Shown one piece after another: positions 1-6,189 of a stretch of 19,053 nt of DNA. Position numbers and translations under genes: made by a program. Source of the DNA: Deltaproteobacteria bacterium RIFCSPLOWO2_02_FULL_57_26 (lineage in GTDB: Bacteria; Desulfobacterota; Binatia; UBA9968). Positions within the stretch are counted from its first letter, which is position 1. Each line of letters opens with the position of its first letter. The stretch lies in assembly GCA_001798455.1 (NCBI GenBank), contig MGSI01000018.1:1-19053 (forward strand), in the 5' to 3' direction. The notes under the pieces are model-generated. The model saw nothing but the letters and a program-made list of their open reading frames with translations, did no database searches and had not been told where the DNA came from.

Positions 1-61
1 GGACCATACCCGCCGGAGTCCAGACCTCTCCCCCACGAACGATCAAATCTACCTTTTCCAT
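1..61 (-). CDS. Amidohydrolase-like protein, N-terminal fragment (runs off left edge)
   Basis: Twenty codons from an ATG at 61 read MEKVDLIVRGGEVWTPAGMV. The DLIVRGGxVxTPxG pattern is the first beta-strand pair of amidohydrolase-superfamily enzymes such as dihydropyrimidinase, allantoinase and dihydroorotase. A GGAG ribosome-binding motif lies 11 bases upstream of the ATG, and a strong promoter sits at 100-128 on the same strand. Only the start of the gene is present, so metal ligands and substrate class cannot be seen. Family assignment rests on this short N-terminus alone. Confidence 0.6.
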   Translation of the reverse strand, partial: MEKVDLIVRGGEVWTPAGMV

Positions 62-99
62 CGTTGGATCATCTCCATTTCAAATAACATAAAAAAAAT

Positions 100-128
100 C
101 TTATATGATCCGACACCATCCCTGTCAA
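100..128 (-). promoter_or_regulatory. Sigma70-type promoter for the amidohydrolase-like gene
   Basis: Read on the minus strand: -35 TTGACA (128-123), a 17-base spacer, and -10 TATAAG (105-100). Transcription would start near 93, giving a leader of about 30 bases before the ATG at 61. The -35 matches consensus exactly and the spacing is ideal. Confidence 0.65.
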
Positions 129-142
129 CAGCTTCTTGATGC

Positions 143-171
143 TTGACACAATCGCTGGGCGTAATTAATTT
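143..171 (+). promoter_or_regulatory. Candidate promoter of the Hsp20 gene
   Basis: A consensus TTGACA (143-148), inside CTTGACA, is followed after 16-17 bases by TTAATT/TAATTT (165-171). The core CTTGAC also heads the groS promoter at 2677, so both chaperone loci may share a promoter class. The -10 is weaker than the -35. It lies back to back with the minus-strand promoter at 100-128, with 14 bases between the two -35 hexamers. Confidence 0.45.
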
Positions 172-224
172 TTTTGTGCCTAGGCAGAATTCAAAAACTC
201 AAGACGAAAAAGGAGGATCAAACT

Positions 225-529
225 ATGGATCTGGTAAGATGGGAACCCTTTGAAGGGCTTAACAAGATTCAGTCCAGAATTAACGATCTGTTGGAGGAGA
301 CCTTTGGCCGGTCGCGCTTTCCGCACTTAGCCGGTCCCGGGACGTGGTATCCTCCGGTAGATATCCTCGAGAGCAAAGAGGCCTATGCCATCCGCGCCGA
401 GCTGCCGGGGATGAAGAAAGAAGATTTCAACCTGGAACTCAACGACGGGACTCTTACGCTCAGCGGAGAGAGTGTGTTCCTAAGGCCGAGGAGGCCAAGC
501 CGAAGCAGATCAGTGTCAGCGTGAACTGA
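225..529 (+). pseudogene. Hsp20 / alpha-crystallin small heat-shock protein, internally deleted and frameshifted
   Basis: Small heat-shock proteins are ATP-independent holdases that bind unfolding clients. The ATG at 225 follows AGGAGG (211-216) by 8 bases and opens with MDLVRWEPFEGLNKIQSRIN, typical of bacterial Hsp20. The alpha-crystallin domain begins normally (VDILESKEAYAIRAELPG, then NDGTLTLSGE at about residues 73-82). After that the frame yields an unrelated Arg/Pro/Ser tail and stops at 524 after 99 residues. The plus-strand frame at 344-529 holds the expected C-terminus, PKAEEAKPKQISVSVN, with the family's I-x-V tail motif. About 40-45 residues of the domain, judged from the usual length near 145, are missing at roughly 470-480. 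The lost length must be 3n+1 bases. The remnant is probably non-functional as a chaperone. An assembly or sequencing error cannot be excluded. Confidence 0.8.
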
Positions 530-550
530 CAGAAACTTGAGGCTCGGGCC

Positions 551-590
551 AATAGGGGGAGGACATACAGCATTCCTCCCCCTATTTTTT
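551..590 (+). terminator. Rho-independent terminator after the Hsp20 gene
   Basis: A perfect 13-bp stem pairs 551-563 with 574-586 around a 10-base loop, and a run of six T follows (585-590). It points along the plus strand, 22 bases after the second-frame Hsp20 stop. Confidence 0.85.
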
Positions 591-616
591 AGTGCCTCAG
601 GACTAGCCGGGAGATG

Positions 617-649
617 AAAAAAAAGGGGCCTTTTTCAAGGCCCCCTTTT
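617..649 (-). terminator. Rho-independent terminator after groL (possibly bidirectional)
   Basis: On the minus strand GGGGCCTT, a GAAA tetraloop and AAGGCCCC form an 8-bp stem followed by eight T. Outer A/T pairs extend it past one bulged G. The plus strand has only four T after the stem, so it would work less well in that direction. It lies about 20 bases past the groL stop. Confidence 0.85.
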
Positions 650-668
650 GTGACTTCACATACCTAGC

Positions 669-2288
669 CTAGTACTCATCTCCATGAGGCATCGACGGGG
701 CCTCTCTCTTCTTCTCCGGCTTCTCCGCGATCACGGCTTCCGTGGTGATGAGCAACCCCGCAACCGAAGAGGCATTCTGCAGAGCGCAACGCACCACCTT
801 GGTCGGGTCAACAATGCCAGCCTTGACCAGGTCCTCAAACTCCTCCGTGGCGGCATTAAAGCCAAAAGCGCCTTTTCCATTCCTGATCTTATCGAGCACC
901 ACCGAGCCATCGGCACCAGCATTCTGCGCAATCCAGCGGGCCGGCTCCTCGAGCGCCTTCTGCACAATCCGTACACCGATCTTTTCGTCTTCAGGCACCC
1001 TGAGGTTAGCTAGGCTTGCTGAAGCTCGGATAAGCGCCACGCCGCCGCCCGGGACAATTCCCTCCTCGACTGCGGCGCGGGTTGCATGCAGGGCGTCCTC
1101 TACGCGGGCCTTTCTCTCCTTCATCTCGATCTCGGTGGCAGCCCCGACCTTGATCACAGCCACTCCTCCAGCCAACTTGGCCAATCGCTCCTGGAGCTTT
1201 TCTCGGTCGTAGTCCGAGGTCGTCTCCTCGATCTGGGCGCGAATCTGGGTAATGCGTCCTTCAATCGCGGATTTCTTGCCAGCGCCTTCCACGATCGTGG
1301 TGTTATCCTTGTCGACGATGATCCGCTTGGCCCGACCCAAGTCCTTCAGCGTGACGTTCTCAAGCTTGATCCCCAACTCCTCGGCGATCATCCGCCCATC
1401 GGTCAGGATGGCGATGTCTTCCAACATGGCCTTGCGCCGGTCGCCGAAGCCAGGGGCTTTCACCGCCACGCACTTGAGCGTGCCTCGAATCTTATTGACC
1501 ACCAGGGTCGCGAGCGCTTCCCCTTCCAGTTCCTCTGCGATGATCAGCAGGGGCTTGCCGGTCTTGGCAACATTCTCAAGCACCGGGAGCAGGTCTTTCA
1601 TGCTCGAGATCTTCTTTTCGTGATTGAGGAGATAAACATCCTCATACACGCACTCCATCCGCTCCGGATCCGTTACAAAGTAAGGAGAGAGGTAGCCACG
1701 ATCAAAGCGCATTCCCTCGACTAATTCCAGGGTCGTCTCCAAGCCTTTGGCCTCCTCAACCGTGATAACTCCCTCCTTGCCTACCTTATCCATGGCCTCG
1801 GCCAGGATGTCCCCAATGGTCTTATCGTTGTTGGCTGAAATCGTTCCGACCTGGGCAATCTCCTCCCTTTCCCGAGTGGGCTTGGACATGGACTTAAGCT
1901 CCTCGGTGACCTTCTCCACGGCTTTGTCGATGCCCCGTTTGATGCCCATAGGGTCATGGCCCGCAGCCACCAATTTGATCCCTTCACTGAAGATGGCACG
2001 AGATAAGACCGTGGCTGTGGTGGTGCCGTCGCCCGCGACATCCGAGGTCTTGCTGGCCACCTCCTTGACCATCTGGGCGCCCATGTTCTCGAATTTATCC
2101 TCAAGCTGGATCTCCTTCGCGACCGTAACCCCGTCTTTGGTAACCGTCGGCGCGCCCCAGGATTTTTCCAATACGACGTTCCGCCCCCTAGGGCCTAAAG
2201 TTACCGTCACCGTGTCGGCCAGAATGTTGACCCCGCGGAGGATTTTGCTCCGAGCCTCTTCGCTAAATTTTACGTCTTTTGCAGCCAT
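669..2288 (-). CDS. groL: Chaperonin GroEL (Hsp60), 60 kDa subunit
   Basis: GroEL forms a double-ring 14-mer that folds cytosolic proteins in an ATP-driven chamber capped by GroES. The 539-residue product opens with MAAKDVKFSEEARSKILRGV, carries catalytic Asp52 (TVTKDGVTVAKEI) and the nucleotide-binding GDGTTTATVL at residues 85-94, and has the equatorial EEGIVPGGGVALIRA segment. The ATG at 2288 follows AAGGAGGG by 5 bases, and that site begins just after the groS stop, so the two are translationally linked. The protein is a little shorter than E. coli GroEL because it ends in PSMPHGDEY instead of a Gly-Gly-Met repeat tail. Everything else looks intact. Confidence 0.98.
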   Translation of the reverse strand: MAAKDVKFSEEARSKILRGVNILADTVTVTLGPRGRNVVLEKSWGAPTVTKDGVTVAKEIQLEDKFENMGAQMVKEVASKTSDVAGDGTTTATVLSRAIFSEGIKLVAAGHDPMGIKRGIDKAVEKVTEELKSMSKPTREREEIAQVGTISANNDKTIGDILAEAMDKVGKEGVITVEEAKGLETTLELVEGMRFDRGYLSPYFVTDPERMECVYEDVYLLNHEKKISSMKDLLPVLENVAKTGKPLLIIAEELEGEALATLVVNKIRGTLKCVAVKAPGFGDRRKAMLEDIAILTDGRMIAEELGIKLENVTLKDLGRAKRIIVDKDNTTIVEGAGKKSAIEGRITQIRAQIEETTSDYDREKLQERLAKLAGGVAVIKVGAATEIEMKERKARVEDALHATRAAVEEGIVPGGGVALIRASASLANLRVPEDEKIGVRIVQKALEEPARWIAQNAGADGSVVLDKIRNGKGAFGFNAATEEFEDLVKAGIVDPTKVVRCALQNASSVAGLLITTEAVIAEKPEKKREAPSMPHGDEY

Positions 2289-2299
2289 ACTTTCCCTCC

Positions 2300-2590
2300 T
2301 TATTCAATAATTCCCAGAATATCGTCTTCGCGCAGGATGAGATGCTCTTCGCCGTTGAGCTTGATCTCGGCCCCAGAATACTTGCCAAACAAGATCTTGT
2401 CTCCCTCTTTTACGTCCATAGGAATGAGCTTACCGTCCTCATGCTTCCCCGGGCCAACCGCGATCACACGGCCCTCCTGAGGCTTTTCCTTGGCGGTATC
2501 CGGGATGATGATCCCGCCCTTGGTTTTCTCTTCCTCCTCTAACCTTTTAATAATCACCCTGTCATGAAGCGGACGAACTTTTGTGGCCAT
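2300..2590 (-). CDS. groS: Co-chaperonin GroES (10 kDa)
   Basis: GroES is the heptameric lid of the GroEL chamber. The 96-residue length is standard. Visible landmarks are the N-terminal VRPLHDRVIIKR, the mobile loop KTKGGIIIPDTAKEKPQ that contacts GroEL, the PG turn in VIAVGPGKH, and the C-terminal ILREDDILGIIE. The ATG at 2590 has AGGAGG with a 5-base spacer. It is the first gene of a two-gene operon with groL, separated by 11 bases. No CIRCE operator lies upstream; a promoter and a dyad do (separate entries). Confidence 0.98.
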   Translation of the reverse strand: MATKVRPLHDRVIIKRLEEEEKTKGGIIIPDTAKEKPQEGRVIAVGPGKHEDGKLIPMDVKEGDKILFGKYSGAEIKLNGEEHLILREDDILGIIE

Positions 2591-2618
2591 AAAAACCTCC
2601 TAAATAAAACATGAGTTT

Positions 2619-2638
2619 ATACTTCTACCGGAAGGTAT
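2619..2638. promoter_or_regulatory. Imperfect dyad in the groS leader, possible operator
   Basis: ATACTTC and GAAGGTAT flank a five-base centre, giving a 7-bp inverted repeat with one bulged base. It would lie just downstream of the predicted transcription start (about 2643), where a repressor or RNA thermosensor could act. It does not match CIRCE (TTAGCACTC-N9-GAGTGCTAA). The dyad is short, so chance is a real possibility. Confidence 0.25.
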
Positions 2639-2649
2639 TACCGGGTGAA

Positions 2650-2677
2650 AATATAAGATCACTTCACGAAACGTCAA
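2650..2677 (-). promoter_or_regulatory. groS-groL operon promoter
   Basis: On the minus strand CTTGACG carries -35 TTGACG (2677-2672), then a 16-base spacer and -10 TATATT (2655-2650). Transcription would start near 2643, leaving a leader of about 50 bases. The sequence fits sigma70 better than sigma32, because the sigma32 -10 (CCCCATnT) is absent. Confidence 0.6.
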
Positions 2678-2818
2678 GGGGGGGTTGGCAACTAAAATGG
2701 CCGCGATCATCTCCCCCACGACCCGGCGACCGGCTGCGATGATGGCCAGCCCCTACACTTTTATGGCGAAGGATGGTATGGAGTACGCTCGAACAGGCGG
2801 GATCCAGGAGCGAATGTG

Positions 2819-3439
2819 ATGATCAAAATTTGGGGCAGGAAAGATTCATCCAACGTGCAAAAGGTGCTGTGGTGCTGCGGGGAACTAGGGCTCGCTTACG
2901 AGCGGATTGACATCGGAGGGCGCTTTGGGGGCAACAAGGAAAGGCCCTACTTGGACCTTAACCCTAACGGATTGGTGCCAACGATCGAGGACGGGGATTT
3001 CGCGCTTTGGGAATCCAACAGCATCGTGCGCTACCTGGTAGATAAATACGGCCAGGGAAAGCTGCTTCCGCCCAATCCCGAGGGGCGGGCAAATGCCAAT
3101 CGGTGGATGGACTGGCAGCTCACGACGATGGGTCCGGCTCTCGTCCCCCTTTTTTGGGCGTTCGTTCGCACTCCTCCGGAAAGGCGAGACCAGGCCGCGA
3201 TCGATGAGGCATTAAAAAGAGCGACTCATGCCTGGCAGATCCCAGAGGAGCATCTGGCAAAAAACCGCTATTTGGCCGGCGAGTCTTTCTCCATCGGCGA
3301 CATTCCCCTTGGAATTTGGGCCTACCGCTGGTTCAACCTACCCATCGAGCGGCCTAACTTTCCCCAGGTAAGAGCCTGGTACGACCGCCTTACCGAGCGG
3401 CCGGCTTACCAGACCCATGTTATGATTCCCCTGACTTGA
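2819..3439 (+). CDS. Glutathione S-transferase family protein
   Basis: A cytosolic GST that would conjugate or reduce electrophiles with glutathione. The 206 residues show an N-terminal thioredoxin-fold domain (IKIWGRKDSSNVQKVLW, putative catalytic Ser at 10-11), the cis-Pro region NPNGLVPTIEDGD (Pro54), and the glutathione-binding Glu65-Ser66 in LWESNSIVRYL. An all-helical C-terminal domain has the YLAGESFSIGDIPLG N-capping motif. The ATG at 2819 has AGGAG 8 bases upstream; an in-frame GTG at 2816 is the alternative and has poorer spacing. The gene stands alone on the plus strand between groS and the cupin pair, so the substrate cannot be inferred from its neighbours. Confidence 0.92.
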   Translation: MIKIWGRKDSSNVQKVLWCCGELGLAYERIDIGGRFGGNKERPYLDLNPNGLVPTIEDGDFALWESNSIVRYLVDKYGQGKLLPPNPEGRANANRWMDWQLTTMGPALVPLFWAFVRTPPERRDQAAIDEALKRATHAWQIPEEHLAKNRYLAGESFSIGDIPLGIWAYRWFNLPIERPNFPQVRAWYDRLTERPAYQTHVMIPLT

Positions 3440-3533
3440 GCACGGGCTTGACCGGCCACCGGCGCGACCGTTTCCACAATCGTCGAAAGGGCGCGTTTCC
3501 GGCTGATTTCACCGACATTGGAAGGAGCAAGCT

Positions 3534-4091
3534 ATGGCGAAACCAGAGGAAAACACCGAAGGCAAATGGGAGCGGTGGGAAAAAGACCGGACCTTTGTCC
3601 GGGCCGTGATCGGCAAATACATGGAGATCTTCAAAGATCTGCAAAAACAGCCGAGGGTCTATAAGAGCGTCAATCACCCCTATAAGGGCGGCCCTGCCAA
3701 ATGGAGCAAGAACGTCATCAACCCGCAGACTGCCCCCATCACACAGTCCATAGAGACCCATATCGATATCTTGGCGCCGGGCAATCACGGACAAAAACAC
3801 GGTCATATGAACAGCGCGGTCTTCTATATCTTGGACGGGAAAGGTCATGACGTGCATGACGGCGTGCGCTACGATTGGGAGGCGGGCGATGTCTGCATCG
3901 TCGATAACGGCTGCGTCCATCAGCACTTCAACGATGACCCGGACCGGCCAGCGCACATCCTGATCTTCAAGGCCAAGCCGCTCTTTGCCTTCTTCAACCT
4001 TTTGATGCAGAAGGTGGTCGACTTCCCACCCAAGGTCGCCAAGCCGGGTTTTGAGCATTTCGACCCGGAAGAGGCTTTCGACCACAAGTAG
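3534..4091 (+). CDS. Cupin-domain protein with three-histidine-type metal motif
   Basis: A 185-residue single-domain cupin. Motif 1 is GQKHGHMNSAVFYILDGKG (residues 86-104), with His89 and His91 but Ser94/Ala95 where canonical cupins place the metal-binding Glu. Motif 2 is WEAGDVCIVDNGCVHQHFN, supplying His129 or His131. Loss of the Glu resembles gentisate 1,2-dioxygenase-type cupins, which hold iron with three histidines, so a dioxygenase role is possible but unproven. Start: AAGGAG lies 8 bases before the ATG. The next gene, 11 bases downstream, is a paralogous cupin. The pair may make a heteromer or be a split bicupin. The substrate is unknown. Confidence 0.88.
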   Translation: MAKPEENTEGKWERWEKDRTFVRAVIGKYMEIFKDLQKQPRVYKSVNHPYKGGPAKWSKNVINPQTAPITQSIETHIDILAPGNHGQKHGHMNSAVFYILDGKGHDVHDGVRYDWEAGDVCIVDNGCVHQHFNDDPDRPAHILIFKAKPLFAFFNLLMQKVVDFPPKVAKPGFEHFDPEEAFDHK

Positions 4092-4102
4092 GAGGATCCC
4101 CG

Positions 4103-4645
4103 ATGGCCTTTGAAGAAGCGAAGAAAATCAAATTGGACGGCCCGACCGTCGACTATTACCGCAAGGCGCTGGAGCGCTCGAAGAAGTTTCGCCAGGAATA
4201 CGGCCGGCGCCGAACTGTCGTCAAGGCCACTGAGATGCCCTGGGAGAAAAGCCCCCAGGGCCTGATCAAACACATTGTCCACGAGGAGATGTTCACCAGA
4301 GAGTTCGCCCTGGAGATGTACATGCAGCTCCTCGAGCCCGGCAAGCCTTCAGGCAAGCACCGCCACATGGCCGAAGAGGTCTTTTACGTCATCGAAGGCC
4401 GGGGCTACGATCTCCACTGGGACGTGGAACCGGAAATCGGCACCAAGTACGAATGGCGATGGGCCAAAGAGGCCATGAGATTCGACTGGGAAGAGGGCGA
4501 TTTCGTCTACATCCCCCCTTTCACCATGCACCAGCATTTCAACGCCGACCCGAACCAGCCAGCGCGGATCATCACGGCGACCAACCGGGTCGTTCGGCTG
4601 CTCGGCTTCGACTGGCTGGATCAGGTCGAAGAGGCTCCGGAATAG
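4103..4645 (+). CDS. Cupin-domain protein with canonical His/Glu metal motif
   Basis: A 180-residue cupin, clearly related to its upstream neighbour. Motif 1, SGKHRHMAEEVFYVIEGRG, has His86, His88 and Glu91/Glu92. Motif 2, WEEGDFVYIPPFTMHQHFN, has His143/His145 and a regular PP turn that the upstream copy lacks. It therefore retains the full set of metal ligands. AGGAGG directly follows the upstream stop, 7 bases before this ATG, so the two are almost certainly cotranscribed and co-translated. An insertion (about residues 107-124) between the two motifs is longer than in the partner. It is an enzyme or small-molecule binder of unknown substrate, and it ends convergently with nuoN. Confidence 0.88.
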   Translation: MAFEEAKKIKLDGPTVDYYRKALERSKKFRQEYGRRRTVVKATEMPWEKSPQGLIKHIVHEEMFTREFALEMYMQLLEPGKPSGKHRHMAEEVFYVIEGRGYDLHWDVEPEIGTKYEWRWAKEAMRFDWEEGDFVYIPPFTMHQHFNADPNQPARIITATNRVVRLLGFDWLDQVEEAPE

Positions 4646-4704
4646 ATCCCGGACGCTTTCCGGCACGGGATTGCTCGTTTACGGGAAAAGCGGCGATCGG
4701 CCGT

Positions 4705-6183
4705 TTACTTCAGAAAGAACCGCAGGGATTCGCTGGTGTAGCGGACCAGGGGACCCCAGTACACCCCGAAGACGACAGTGAGAGAGCTGAGAACGCCCAA
4801 AAGGGCGGACTCGTTCGCGCTCATGTCCACTTTCTGATCGGCGGGATTAGGCTGGTCCATGAACATCGTCTTGACGATGCCCGCGTAATAGTAGAGGGAG
4901 ATCACGCTGTTGATGATCGCCACCACCGCCAGGAAATAAAACTCCTCCCTGATGGCAGCGGCAAAGAGAAAAAACTTACCGACAAAGCCCGCCAGAGGCG
5001 GAAGTCCGGTGAGCGAGAAAAGAAAGATCGCCATGCAAACCGCGGGGATGGCGGCTCCGCGCCAGGCGAGCCCGCGGTAGCCTTCAATGTCCTCTCTCCC
5101 GGTCGCATTAGCGACAATCACGACCACCAGAAACGCGCCCACATTCATGATCAGGTAGACCACGATGTAGAGCAGCATCGCCTTGAGCCCTTCGTTGTTC
5201 AGAACCACGAGTCCCATCAGGATGTAGCCGGCATGGGCGATGCCGGAATAGGCCAGCAGGCGCTTGACGTTTTGCTGATTCAAGGCGCAGAGGTTTCCCA
5301 CCGTCATCGTCACCATACTCAAAAAGAGAAGGAAGTGAGGCCACTCCACACCGGTGAGGAAGAGCCAGTTGCCCTGATCTCCCAGGCGGGACACCGCCGG
5401 GAAGAAGAACCGGATCATGATGGCCACGCCGGCCGCATTGGAGCCCACGGAGAGAAAAGCTGTAATGGGCGTCGGCGCCCCCTGATACACGTCCGGGGAC
5501 CACATGTGAAAGGGAACAAAGACGACCTTGTAGCCGAATCCGGCCAGGATTAAGACGAAGGCGATAAACAAGCTCAGGCGATTCACCTGGGCGTGCGCCA
5601 GCACTTCGCTGATCCTCGCATAATCCAGGCTCCCGGTGATGCCGAAGACCCAGCTCATCCCATAGATCATCGTGCCCGAGGCCACGCCGCCATAGATCAG
5701 ATACTTCAGCGCCGCCTCGCTGGATCGGCGATTGCGCGGCAAGGAGCCCGTAAGGATGTACGAGGTCAGGCTCACCAGCTCCAACGACAGGTAGGCCATG
5801 AGCAGATTGCTCGAGGAGGCCATGAAAAACATCCCGAGGGAGGAGGTGAGCAGGATCGCGTAGTACTCTCCCAGATGAATTTCGCGAATCTCCCGGCAGC
5901 CAAAAGAGATCCAGATCACGAGCAGGGTCGCCACCAGGGGGATCACTTTAAAGAAGAGGCTGAAGTTGTCGAGCACGATCATCCGGTGGAACAGCCAACC
6001 CTCCGGGCTCCCGTAGAGGTCGAAGGTAGCCCAGAGAGAGAGCAGGCAGCCGAGGAAGGCGGAGGCGGCGAGCCACCGCTTGTCCGCGACGATCAAGTCG
6101 AGAACGATCAAGAAAACGATGGTCCCGACAAGGACGAATTCGGGATAGAAAAATTGCAGGCTCTCGAGGTTGCTCAGGTCCAT
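4705..6183 (-). CDS. nuoN: NADH-quinone oxidoreductase subunit N, antiporter-like
   Basis: One of three Mrp-antiporter-like membrane subunits that carry protons in complex I; last gene of the operon. The 492 residues are strongly hydrophobic, with about 14 segments. Key charges in the proton channel are present: Glu135 (SLELVSLTSYILTG) and Lys219 (GYKVVFVPFHMWSPDVYQGAPTP). The C-terminal half keeps GLPPLAGFVGKFFLF. The ATG at 6183 starts 6 bases after nuoM; the ribosome-binding site is weak (GAG). No convincing terminator follows; only a 6-bp dyad (4646-4651 with 4666-4671) lacking a T run lies in the convergent gap with the cupin gene. Confidence 0.97.
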   Translation of the reverse strand: MDLSNLESLQFFYPEFVLVGTIVFLIVLDLIVADKRWLAASAFLGCLLSLWATFDLYGSPEGWLFHRMIVLDNFSLFFKVIPLVATLLVIWISFGCREIREIHLGEYYAILLTSSLGMFFMASSSNLLMAYLSLELVSLTSYILTGSLPRNRRSSEAALKYLIYGGVASGTMIYGMSWVFGITGSLDYARISEVLAHAQVNRLSLFIAFVLILAGFGYKVVFVPFHMWSPDVYQGAPTPITAFLSVGSNAAGVAIMIRFFFPAVSRLGDQGNWLFLTGVEWPHFLLFLSMVTMTVGNLCALNQQNVKRLLAYSGIAHAGYILMGLVVLNNEGLKAMLLYIVVYLIMNVGAFLVVVIVANATGREDIEGYRGLAWRGAAIPAVCMAIFLFSLTGLPPLAGFVGKFFLFAAAIREEFYFLAVVAIINSVISLYYYAGIVKTMFMDQPNPADQKVDMSANESALLGVLSSLTVVFGVYWGPLVRYTSESLRFFLK

Positions 6184-6189
6184 GGGATC

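Noticed and set aside
2591..2690. CIRCE operator upstream of groS
   Set aside because: No TTAGCACTC...GAGTGCTAA or near match on either strand.
4646..4671. Terminator between the cupin gene and nuoN
   Set aside because: ATCCCG/CGGGAT is a 6-bp dyad with a 14-base loop and no T run in either direction; too weak to call.
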